Source: Clostridiales bacterium (GTDB taxonomy: Bacteria; Bacillota; Clostridia; Oscillospirales; Ruminococcaceae). Taken from it: a stretch of 7,596 bases of DNA. The notes under the pieces were generated by a model. The model did no database searches. It had not been told where the DNA came from and saw only the letters and a program-made list of their open reading frames with translations. Positions 1 to 6,327 of this stretch are shown piece after piece. The stretch is from the NCBI GenBank assembly GCA_012800685.1, contig JAAZIT010000160.1, positions 1 through 7,596 on the forward strand, read 5' to 3'. Both the position numbers and the translations under genes were made by a program. Each line of letters begins with the position of its first letter. Within the stretch, counting starts at the first letter, position 1.

Positions 1-1095
1 AAGTCTCATGACCTGTTGTGGAGTGTTAAAATATCCTGGTGAAAATCTAACAATACCACTTTGAGTTGTTCCTAAAAATCTATGTGTTATTGCAGCACAT
101 TGAAGTCCACCCCTTAAAGCAAAACCTTTGTCACTTAAAATACTTGCTACATCATATGATGAATAGTTTTCGATGTTAAATGAAACAATAGGTGCAAAGT
201 TGCCTGAATCACGATATATTTTTATTTTTCTGTTTTTAGAAATGTTTTTGATAAAAAGATTACAAAGTTTTTGCTCTTTGGTGTGTATGTTATTCACGCC
301 AACTCTTTTTACAAATTTAAGAGACTCACCTAAACCCATTATACCAACAGTATTTATGGTTCCACTCTCAAGTTGTTCAGGCAAAAAGCTTGTTTGCTTA
401 AGTTCTGCTGAGGTTGCACCTGTACCACCCTCAATTATTGTAGTGAGAGGATATTTTCCATCTGATATTAAAAGTCCTGTTCCAGTTGGACCATATAGCC
501 CTTTGTGACCAGAGGTGCAAATAAAATTAAAACCGTCAGATAGATTTAGTGGTAAAATTCCTGCACCTTGTGCAGCGTCAACAATAAAGCAAATTCCTCT
601 TTTTTTACAAAGTTCTGCTATTTGGTGATAGGGGAGAATTCGACCAGTTACATTTGAGGCAATTGTACAGCAGATACATTTTGTATCTTGCTTTATAAGT
701 TTTTCAAAATTTTTAACTGTCTGTGTATCGTTTTCGGAAACATCAGCAATGGAGTAGTCAATGACTCCCTTTAAATAAAGTGCATGAACTGGACGTCCCA
801 CAGCGTTGTGCTCCATTGATGATATAATAATATGTCCACCTTTTTGCATTATTCCTTTTATGGCCATATTTAGTGACATAGTGGCATTAAGAGTGAAAAC
901 CACATTTTCAGGTTCAGCTCCAAAAAAATCGGCAGCCGCACTTCTTACTGAATAAACAGCACCAGAAACTTTCATTGAAATTGCGTGTCCACTTCTTCCA
1001 GGGTTTCCTCCAAATTCTGTAATTCCTCTAGCAACAGCATTAGATACTCCACTGGGCTTTGGAAAAGTTGTTGCGGAATTATCAAAATTAACCAT
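1..1095 (-). CDS. Class V aminotransferase / cysteine desulfurase family protein (3' end outside window)
   Basis: A PLP-dependent fold-type I enzyme; 365 residues are visible with no stop before the left edge. It opens with MVNFDNSATTFPKP, the usual start of cysteine-desulfurase-like proteins. Further hallmarks are the MEHNAVGRP segment (residues 94-102), VDAAQGAG with the pyridine-nitrogen Asp (D173), TSGHKGLYGP with the Schiff-base lysine K198, and RGGLQCA near the C-terminus, where C333 sits at the position of the SufS/CsdA-type catalytic cysteine. This resembles the EF2568-like branch of class V aminotransferases more than housekeeping IscS or NifS. Such enzymes take sulfur or selenium from cysteine or selenocysteine; the exact substrate here is inferred. 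The ATG at 1093-1095 is preceded by AAAGGAATGAG about 11 nt upstream. The family is usually about 380 residues, so only a short C-terminal tail should be missing. The DUF3343 gene lies 95 bp upstream on the same strand. Confidence 0.9.
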   Translation of the reverse strand, partial: MVNFDNSATTFPKPSGVSNAVARGITEFGGNPGRSGHAISMKVSGAVYSVRSAAADFFGAEPENVVFTLNATMSLNMAIKGIMQKGGHIIISSMEHNAVGRPVHALYLKGVIDYSIADVSENDTQTVKNFEKLIKQDTKCICCTIASNVTGRILPYHQIAELCKKRGICFIVDAAQGAGILPLNLSDGFNFICTSGHKGLYGPTGTGLLISDGKYPLTTIIEGGTGATSAELKQTSFLPEQLESGTINTVGIMGLGESLKFVKRVGVNNIHTKEQKLCNLFIKNISKNRKIKIYRDSGNFAPIVSFNIENYSSYDVASILSDKGFALRGGLQCAAITHRFLGTTQSGIVRFSPGYFNTPQQVMRL

Positions 1096-1143
1096 ATTAA
1101 CTCATTCCTTTCATATTTCAAAGCCATGATTAACTAAAACATT

Positions 1144-1170
1144 AGTATACCTTGCTATGCTTGAAGTCAA
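1144..1170 (-). promoter_or_regulatory. Candidate promoter for the class V aminotransferase gene
   Basis: On the minus strand TTGACT (1165-1170) precedes TATACT (1144-1149). Both boxes match the sigma-A consensus well, but the 15-nt spacer is short; an overlapping TTGATT would instead give 19 nt. It lies between the DUF3343 stop and the aminotransferase start, so the aminotransferase may have its own promoter besides read-through from upstream. Confidence 0.4.
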
Positions 1171-1190
1171 TCAAAATCTCTTGTATTTAA

Positions 1191-1406
1191 TTAAATAGTA
1201 ACATAATCTTTCCATTTTATTCCTGATGATTTTAGATATGCTAGAATATCATTAGGATCATTGGTTGTTCTAATTGAATAGCCACAGCCACTGCCAAGAT
1301 TTTTAGGAGTTCTGACAATTTCACAGTTAAACCCGTATGAATTAAGCAGATTTTTTGCTTTTATAGCATAAGTTATAGATGAGAGGGCAATAATTGTCTT
1401 TTGCAT
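1191..1406 (-). CDS. DUF3343 small protein, putative Se/S carrier-like
   Basis: A 71-residue cytosolic protein. It has the DUF3343 pattern: an N-terminal beta strand, an alpha helix (YAIKAKNLLNSYG), a second strand, then RTPKNLGSGCGYSIRT. The cysteine in GSGCG (C41) is the residue expected to carry sulfur or selenium if the family's proposed carrier role is right; that role is a family-level suggestion, not shown here. Start choice: the ATG at 1404-1406 lies 10 nt after GGAG. An in-frame TTG three codons upstream (1413-1415) lies only 1 nt from that GGAG and is unlikely to be used. The gene sits directly upstream of a cysteine-desulfurase-like gene on the same strand, as expected for a chalcogen-transfer pair. 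No signal peptide or membrane segment is present. Confidence 0.8.
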   Translation of the reverse strand: MQKTIIALSSITYAIKAKNLLNSYGFNCEIVRTPKNLGSGCGYSIRTTNDPNDILAYLKSSGIKWKDYVTI

Positions 1407-1439
1407 AATAGTCAATCTCCGTTTTGTTTATTTATAAAA

Positions 1440-1463
1440 TTGCATATAGAATATACTATGCAA
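1440..1463. repeat. Inverted repeat upstream of the DUF3343 gene
   Basis: Two perfect 7-bp arms, TTGCATA and TATGCAA, are separated by 10 nt. It begins about 34 bp upstream of the DUF3343 ATG, in the expected promoter region of that gene, so it could be an operator. Arms of this size are not rare in AT-rich DNA, and no regulator is identifiable. Confidence 0.3.
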
Positions 1464-1536
1464 AAGATGTGAAAAAGTTTAAAAACGGACTAGCTTAGAA
1501 AATTTGTGTACAGTGGGAAAATATTTATAAATATAC

Positions 1537-1565
1537 TTGATTAAACCACCTAATTGTGTTAAAAT
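1537..1565 (+). promoter_or_regulatory. Promoter of the cdaA-cdaR operon
   Basis: TTGATT (1537-1542) and TAAAAT (1560-1565) are separated by exactly 17 nt, a good sigma-A-type promoter. It ends about 48 bp before the cdaA start, leaving a short leader. No riboswitch-like fold or attenuator is apparent in the leader. Confidence 0.6.
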
Positions 1566-1613
1566 AAATCATATGAGTATCCATAATTAATACTATGGAG
1601 TTTTTTAGAGGAA

Positions 1614-2516
1614 GTGAATTGTTTGTTTGAATATATAAGCGAGATATTCAGTGCGTTTATAAGTGTTTTTAGATCTATTTCTATTCCAGATATTTTAGAT
1701 ATGGCAATTCTTTCCTATTTAATATATCACGGAATTAAGCTAGTTAAAGAAACAAGAGCCCAACAGCTAATCAAGGGTATAGCTATTATTTGTATTGCAT
1801 ATATGGTAGCTAATTTGTTCGAGTTAAAAACTATGACATTCTTGTTAAGGACATTATTTAACTGGGGGATTCTTGCAATTATTATTTTGTTCCAACCTGA
1901 AATTAGAAGAATTCTTGATAAAATGGGAAGAACCAAAATGATTGATTTTTCTGTTTTCGGAAGTACAGATATACAGGATAGCGAAATTTTATGGACAAAA
2001 GCAATTGAAGCTATTTGTGAAGCAGCGTCCGAGCTTTCTTTAACCGTTACTGGTGCATTAATTGTTTGCGAAAGACAGACAAGGCTTGGGGAACAGATTG
2101 ATACTGGTACTATATTGAATTGTACGCCAAGCAGAGCTATATTAGGAAACATATTTTTTCCTAACACTCCACTTCATGATGGCGCTGTTATTATAAGAGA
2201 TGGAAAAATATTAGCAGCAGGTTGTTTTCTTCCAAAACCACAAAAAGAAGAGTTAATAAATAAGCAACTAGGTTCGAGACATAGAGCAGCAATTGGTATG
2301 AGTGAAAATTCAGATGCAATTGTTATTGTAGTATCGGAGGAAACTGGAACTATTTCAGTTGCTGAGGATGGAGAACTAACTAGAGGCTTTAACAAAGATA
2401 GCCTTAGAAAGCTTTTGAAGAATAGATTAGTTTCAAATGGGAGTGGTAGCTCTAAAGAAAAGAAGACATTAGCGGAAAGGGTGAAGAATAAGTGGAAAAA
2501 AGAAAACAGAAAGTAA
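1614..2516 (+). CDS. cdaA: CdaA diadenylate cyclase (c-di-AMP synthase), membrane-bound
   Basis: Makes the second messenger c-di-AMP from two ATP; this family is the main c-di-AMP synthase of many Firmicutes and influences potassium, osmotic and cell-wall homeostasis. Three N-terminal hydrophobic segments (about residues 29-44, 54-70 and 74-94) form the membrane anchor. They are followed by the conserved FQPEIRR (93-99) and a DisA_N/DAC cyclase domain (about 125-270). That domain carries the signature PLHDGAVII (D189, G190, A191) and GSRHRAAIGMSE (R222, H223, R224), so the active site looks intact. The tail is lysine-rich. At 300 residues it is slightly longer than typical CdaA. The start is uncertain. 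GTG 1614 has AGAGGA almost touching it and a GGAG 13 nt upstream, whereas the in-frame TTG at 1623 lies 10 nt after AGAGGA and may be the true start (297 residues). The 3' end overlaps cdaR by 25 nt, which suggests translational coupling. Confidence 0.95.
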   Translation: MNCLFEYISEIFSAFISVFRSISIPDILDMAILSYLIYHGIKLVKETRAQQLIKGIAIICIAYMVANLFELKTMTFLLRTLFNWGILAIIILFQPEIRRILDKMGRTKMIDFSVFGSTDIQDSEILWTKAIEAICEAASELSLTVTGALIVCERQTRLGEQIDTGTILNCTPSRAILGNIFFPNTPLHDGAVIIRDGKILAAGCFLPKPQKEELINKQLGSRHRAAIGMSENSDAIVIVVSEETGTISVAEDGELTRGFNKDSLRKLLKNRLVSNGSGSSKEKKTLAERVKNKWKKENRK

Positions 2517-3394
2517 GGCTATTTAAATCCCTTAATAACCCACTGATTCTAAAAATCTTTTCAATTATTCTTGCCGTAATAATTTGGATAATACTGTCAA
2601 TTGCTCTTTTTCCAACTATTACTATAAACATCTATGATGTTCCTGTAAAGCTTGAGGTGGATAATACCAATATTGAAGAGCTGGGTCTTTCGGCAATTAA
2701 CTATCAAGAAGTTAAGGTTGATGTAAGGTTAAGTGGAATGCGATATGAAATTGGTAACTATAATGCTAATGATTTAATAGCTACATTAAATTTGGATTCC
2801 GTTAAAGAAGAGGGAACCTATTATTTAGATGTCAAAGTAAAGTCAGTGCATGATGATAGATGCGAAATAATAAAAATTTCACCTGCAAGAGTAAGCGTGT
2901 CATTTGATAAAATAAAAACTGCTTTATTTCCGCTAGAGGTTGAATATACTGGCTTTAGTGCTGATGAGGGTTATACGTTAAAACAACCAACTGTTACACC
3001 TGAAACTGTTGAGATTTCTGGTCCTCAAGAGGATGTTGACATGATCGATAGAGCAGTAATTCAAGTGAATGGAAATAACCAAAAGCTAACTGAGACTTAT
3101 ACCACATCAGATACTCAGCTTGTTCTTTATACAAAGGACGGAGCAACAATTGATATGACAAATCTCTCTCAATCAGAAAGTGCATATACAGTTAAGTTCC
3201 CAATTTATGTTCAAAAGACAGTACCTTTTACCCTTTCAATACAACAGGTACCATCTAATTTTGATTTAAGTATAATTAAGTATAGCTTTGAACCAAAAGA
3301 TATAACTATTTCTTCAAGCGGAAGCCTTGATGAAATAAAAGATAAAACTGCTGGATTTTTATATCTAAATCAGATTAACCTAAAAGACAAATAA
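2492..3394 (+). CDS. cdaR: CdaR (YbbR-domain CdaA regulator), prematurely terminated
   Basis: Partner of CdaA: a membrane-anchored extracytoplasmic protein with YbbR domains that modulates cyclase activity. The GTG start at 2492 follows AAAGGG by about 10 nt and lies inside the end of cdaA. One N-terminal membrane helix (about residues 19-41, ending ...ALFPT) precedes beta-rich YbbR repeats. The first spans about 45-125; the second spans about 130-215 and contains VSGP-like SGPQEDVDMID; the third begins near 220 and contains SSGSLDEIKDKT. Translation ends after 300 residues at TAA 3392-3394, inside the third repeat. The same frame then stays open to 3760, giving 422 codon positions overall, close to a normal family size. 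The truncated product would keep the helix and two complete YbbR domains and might be partly functional, or the gene may be inactive. A sequencing or assembly error at this single codon is equally possible. Confidence 0.85.
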   Translation: MEKRKQKVRLFKSLNNPLILKIFSIILAVIIWIILSIALFPTITINIYDVPVKLEVDNTNIEELGLSAINYQEVKVDVRLSGMRYEIGNYNANDLIATLNLDSVKEEGTYYLDVKVKSVHDDRCEIIKISPARVSVSFDKIKTALFPLEVEYTGFSADEGYTLKQPTVTPETVEISGPQEDVDMIDRAVIQVNGNNQKLTETYTTSDTQLVLYTKDGATIDMTNLSQSESAYTVKFPIYVQKTVPFTLSIQQVPSNFDLSIIKYSFEPKDITISSSGSLDEIKDKTAGFLYLNQINLKDK

Positions 3395-3760
3395 TTTGAG
3401 ATTAACCTTGATAGTGGACAAAATAACGATAGCGGAATAAATAATGTTACGGTTAATTTTAATAGTGAAGGCTTTTCTTCAAAAAACTTTACTATTGACA
3501 AAAATCACATTAAGTTGATTAATAATTCGGCAAATAAAAATGTTGAAGTTAAAACAGAAAACATTACAAATGTACAAATTTTCGGACCGACTGATGTCAT
3601 TGATAAATTAACGGCTGATGATTTAATTGCTGTTTACAACATGGAGGGGACTAAACAAGATGCTGGTTCTTATGAAACTAGTGTAACTATTTACTCTCCA
3701 ACAATAAATAATGTATGGTGCTATGGAACATATGGAATTATTGTAAAAATATCTGATTAG
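3395..3760 (+). pseudogene. cdaR: Detached C-terminal part of cdaR (end of YbbR repeat 3 and repeat 4)
   Basis: Directly after the TAA at 3392-3394, the cdaR frame continues for 121 codons without another stop until TAG at 3758-3760. The encoded sequence is typical of YbbR repeats: FEINLDSG, then a strand, then VQIFGPTDVIDKLTADDLIAVYN, then a final strand pair ending VKISD. A TTG at 3515 could begin an 81-residue open frame, but I see no convincing ribosome binding site, so independent translation is unlikely. The simplest reading is one ancestral cdaR gene with a point nonsense mutation. Codon use and composition match the upstream part, so decay, if real, is recent. Confidence 0.75.
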
Positions 3761-3768
3761 TATAATTG

Positions 3769-3801
3769 AGTTGCCCTTATCGAAGGATAAGGGCAACTTT
3801 T
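3769..3801 (+). terminator. Rho-independent terminator of the cdaA-cdaR operon
   Basis: A perfect 12-bp stem (GTTGCCCTTATC, 3770-3781, with GATAAGGGCAAC, 3786-3797) closes a GAAG loop and is followed by TTTT. A further A-T pair extends the stem. It begins 8 bp after the full-length cdaR stop at 3760. This position supports the view that cdaR originally ended at 3760 and not at 3394. Confidence 0.85.
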
Positions 3802-3883
3802 GCTCATTAAAAAATAAGAGCAAATTATGCCATTAAGAAATAAAAAAATACCATATTCATCTTAGATGAAGAAAGGAAACAAA

Positions 3884-5470
3884 ATGCCTGTTTTAGTAAG
3901 TGAAATAAGCGCAAATGTAAAGACAGATGAAAAGGCTGTTATAGGAATCGCATTAAAGAGAATACCAGTCGCAAGGGAGGACATTGTAAAAGCCGAGATA
4001 TATAAAACTTCACTTGACGCAAGAAAAAGGGATAATATTCATTTTGTGCACACCGTTTATGTTCAACTATCAAGTCAAGAAAAGGAAAAAGAGCTATGCG
4101 ACAAATATCCTGCTCTTAAGTACATGGAAAATAGCAGATTAAATCCTGTTATTTCAAAGAATAAAAAAGACGGTCGAGTTGTGATTGCAGGCTTTGGTCC
4201 AGCAGGAATGTTTTGCGGTCTTGTTCTTGCCGAATACGGATACAAGCCAATAATTGTTGAACGTGGTGAGAAAGTTGAAGATAGAATTCAAAAGGTTTCA
4301 AGCTTTTGGAATGGTGGAGAGCTTGATACAGATTCTAACGTTCAGTTTGGTGAGGGTGGAGCAGGTACTTTTTCAGATGGAAAGCTAACAACAAGAATAA
4401 AGGATCCGTTGTGCAGATATATCCTTGAACGCTTTGTTGAATTTGATGCTCCTGAAGAGATACTTTTTAAGGCTAAGGCTCATGTTGGTACGGACAAACT
4501 TAGAAATGTTGTTAAAAATATTAGTGAGAGAATCTTGACACTTGGAGGGGAGATTAAATTTTCTACTAAGTTAGAAGACGTTTCTATAAAGGATAATGAA
4601 GTGAAGTTAATTACTGCTGGTGGAGAAGAAATTTCATCATCAGCAATCGTTTTAGCAGTTGGTCATTCAGCTCGAGATACCTTTGAAATGCTTGTTGATA
4701 AGGGAGTTTTTATAGAACCTAAGGCTTTTTCAGTTGGTGCTAGAATTGAGCATAAGCAGTCTGATGTGGATTTTAGTTTGTATGGAAAGCAAGTGGGTAA
4801 TCCATATTTGCCAAAGGGCGAATATCAGCTCTCATATCGAGACCGTGAAGGACGAGGAGTATATACATTTTGTATGTGCCCTGGTGGTTATGTTGTTCCG
4901 GCTGCAAGTGAGGCTGGTGGAGTTGTAACAAACGGAATGAGCGAGTTTGCAAGAGATGGCGAGAATGCTAACTCTGCTGTTGTTGTTTCAGTTACTCCAA
5001 AAGATTTTGGAAATAACCCACTAGACGGTGTTAACTTTGCAAGAGAAATCGAGCAAAAGGCATATGCAAAAACCAAAGGTTCTTACAAAGCTCCAGCAAC
5101 ATCAGTTAAAAGATTTATGAGATATGATAAGAGTATATCAAAAGTTATGCCTAGTTATAGTAGAGGCGTTGAGTTTTGTGGACTAGATGGAATTTTTCCA
5201 GAAAAAATTACAAACACTATGAAAGTGGGAATCAGGTATTTTGGTGGAAAAATGTCATGCTTTGATGATGGTGGTGCAATATTAACAGGCCCTGAAACGA
5301 GAACTTCATCACCTGTGAAAATAACTAGGAATGAAAATGGCACTTCAATAACAGCAACAAATCTATATCCTTGCGGAGAGGGTGCTGGTTATGCAGGTGG
5401 AATTATGTCATCAGCAGTCGACGGAGTAAAAATTGCTTTAAAAATTATGGAGTCAATAGCTCCCCAATAA
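3884..5470 (+). CDS. FAD-dependent dehydrogenase-like protein (COG2509 type)
   Basis: A 528-residue cytosolic flavoprotein of unknown substrate. An N-terminal domain of about 95 residues with ferredoxin-like alternation (VHTVYVQL near 54-61) precedes the nucleotide-binding fold. The FAD Rossmann motif is VVIAGFGPAG (GFGPAG at 103-108), and the strand 2 end VERG (125-128) binds the ribose. The family signature NVQFGEGGAGTFSDGKL (152-168) follows, then AVGHSARDTFE, TFCMCPGG (328-335), FGGKMSCFDDGG (453-464) and the C-terminal FAD-binding CGEGAGYAGG (497-506). These features match the uncharacterised COG2509 dehydrogenases. The ATG at 3884 is chosen because AAGGA lies 6 nt upstream; the in-frame ATG at 3866 has no ribosome binding site. 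The gene is flanked by two terminators, so it is probably its own transcription unit, although no clear promoter is visible in the short upstream gap. Confidence 0.9.
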   Translation: MPVLVSEISANVKTDEKAVIGIALKRIPVAREDIVKAEIYKTSLDARKRDNIHFVHTVYVQLSSQEKEKELCDKYPALKYMENSRLNPVISKNKKDGRVVIAGFGPAGMFCGLVLAEYGYKPIIVERGEKVEDRIQKVSSFWNGGELDTDSNVQFGEGGAGTFSDGKLTTRIKDPLCRYILERFVEFDAPEEILFKAKAHVGTDKLRNVVKNISERILTLGGEIKFSTKLEDVSIKDNEVKLITAGGEEISSSAIVLAVGHSARDTFEMLVDKGVFIEPKAFSVGARIEHKQSDVDFSLYGKQVGNPYLPKGEYQLSYRDREGRGVYTFCMCPGGYVVPAASEAGGVVTNGMSEFARDGENANSAVVVSVTPKDFGNNPLDGVNFAREIEQKAYAKTKGSYKAPATSVKRFMRYDKSISKVMPSYSRGVEFCGLDGIFPEKITNTMKVGIRYFGGKMSCFDDGGAILTGPETRTSSPVKITRNENGTSITATNLYPCGEGAGYAGGIMSSAVDGVKIALKIMESIAPQ

Positions 5471-5486
5471 TTTGTTTTATTAGTTT

Positions 5487-5519
5487 AATGCTTGCAGAAA
5501 TATCTGCAAGCATTTTTTT
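5487..5519 (+). terminator. Rho-independent terminator after the FAD protein gene
   Basis: A perfect stem of at least 10 bp (ATGCTTGCAG, 5488-5497, with CTGCAAGCAT, 5504-5513) surrounds an AAATAT loop and runs into seven T residues. Flanking A-T pairs lengthen the stem. It starts 17 bp after the stop at 5470. Confidence 0.9.
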
Positions 5520-5547
5520 GCATAATAGCCTAATATATGAAGATAAT
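5518..5547 (+). promoter_or_regulatory. Weak candidate promoter for the 177-residue protein gene
   Basis: TTGCAT (5518-5523) and GATAAT (5542-5547) are 18 nt apart. The -10 box is good and the -35 box is poor, and it overlaps the T-run of the preceding terminator. It lies 20 bp before the chosen start. A promoter is expected here because the upstream operon is terminated. Confidence 0.3.
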
Positions 5548-5567
5548 ACATATAGGGAGTGATAAGT

Positions 5568-6101
5568 TTGAAGAGTATTATAGTAATGGGTAGCATGGAA
5601 TTTTTTCGGAACCTTGTAGCTAGTTTAAGAGAAGAACACTGTTTGTCTATAGTTTCAAAATCCACCTTAAAGCTGAAAAGTGGAGAGGATAACATTTACT
5701 TGATATATGGTTTAGACTTTGGAAGCATTGCCTGTGAAAAGGCAGTTCTTCTTTTTGACGAAACATTTAAATCATACTCTGGAAAGCTTAAAATAAATAA
5801 ATCTGTTGGGGGAGTTTTAGGCAAAAATACTAATGCCGTTGCTTTTTTAAAAAACGCTAAAATACCAGTAGTAACAATAGGTGTGTCCCCTAAAAGTACA
5901 ATAACATATTCAGGTTTTCAGACGGACAGCTTAGCTGTTGCTCTTCAAAGAACTGTTGTCACAATTGAGGGAAGTGAAATTGACCCATTTGAATATCCAA
6001 TGCCTATTCCATTTAATGAAGATGTTTATCAAGTTTTAGCAAAATTCTTCATCAAGCTTGAATATAATATGTTGGATTTTTCAGATAATACTGCACCTTG
6101 A
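5568..6101 (+). CDS. Uncharacterised 177-residue protein
   Basis: I do not recognise this protein. It appears soluble, with no signal peptide or membrane helix. Alternating strands and helices (SIIVMGSMEFF, NIYLIYGLDFG, KAVLLFD, IPVVTIGVSPKS) suggest an alpha/beta Rossmann-like fold. The middle section SVGGVLGKNTNAVAFLKNAK (79-98) and the stretch ITYSGFQTD followed by AVALQRTVVTIEGSEIDPFE (112-142) look like conserved-family motifs, but I cannot name the family. Start choice: TTG at 5568 lies 8 nt after GGGAG (5555-5559). The in-frame GTG at 5559 overlaps that site and is rejected. The stop TGA (6099-6101) lies within the -35 box of the tRNA promoter. Its codon use resembles that of its neighbours. 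Confidence 0.7.
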   Translation: MKSIIVMGSMEFFRNLVASLREEHCLSIVSKSTLKLKSGEDNIYLIYGLDFGSIACEKAVLLFDETFKSYSGKLKINKSVGGVLGKNTNAVAFLKNAKIPVVTIGVSPKSTITYSGFQTDSLAVALQRTVVTIEGSEIDPFEYPMPIPFNEDVYQVLAKFFIKLEYNMLDFSDNTAP

Positions 6102-6126
6102 CAAATAGAGGTAACTGTGCTAAAAT
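6098..6126 (+). promoter_or_regulatory. Near-consensus promoter of the tRNA-Ala gene
   Basis: TTGACA (6098-6103), a perfect -35 box, and TAAAAT (6121-6126) are exactly 17 nt apart, and the tRNA begins 27 nt after the -10 box. The -35 box contains the stop codon of the preceding gene. It is the strongest promoter in the window, as expected for a stable RNA. Confidence 0.8.
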
Positions 6127-6152
6127 AGTGTTCGGTAGATTACAAATCAATC

Positions 6153-6228
6153 GGGGCATTAGCGCAGTTGGGAGCGCGCCACACTGGCAGTGTGGAGGTC
6201 AGGGGTTCGATCCCCCTATGCTCCACCA
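6153..6228 (+). tRNA. tRNA-Ala (anticodon GGC)
   Basis: A complete 76-nt tRNA with encoded CCA. The acceptor stem pairs GGGGCAT with ATGCTCC and contains the G3-U70 wobble pair, the main identity element for alanine. The D stem is GCGC/GCGC. The anticodon stem CCACA/TGTGG closes the loop CTGGCAG with anticodon GGC (6186-6188), reading GCC and GCU alanine codons. The T arm is AGGGG-TTCGATC-CCCCT. Discriminator A73 precedes CCA. I see no clear hairpin terminator downstream, where the sequence becomes very AT-rich. Confidence 0.97.
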
Positions 6229-6327
6229 AAATATAATATTAATATGGATAATGAGTAGATATTAAAATACAATTCTAATATAATTATACCAATAATTTAA
6301 AATATAATGAATAACGAGGTTAGATAA

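Noticed and set aside
173..508. Plus-strand 111-codon open frame
   Set aside because: It lies wholly antisense to the well-supported class V aminotransferase gene and has no ribosome binding site or recognisable product.
1595..1630. Short ATG-initiated leader peptide of 11 codons overlapping the cdaA start
   Set aside because: It has no ribosome binding site and no regulatory codon run; it is most likely a chance reading of the cdaA leader.
3515..3760. Independent 81-residue gene starting at TTG 3515
   Set aside because: It is in the same frame as cdaR and continues its YbbR repeat; no convincing ribosome binding site precedes it, so it is treated as the detached end of cdaR.
3799..3824. 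Inverted repeat TTTGCTC / GAGCAAA with a 12-nt loop after the cdaR terminator
   Set aside because: The stem is short, the loop is large and no T-run follows; probably chance or a minor accessory fold beside the real terminator.
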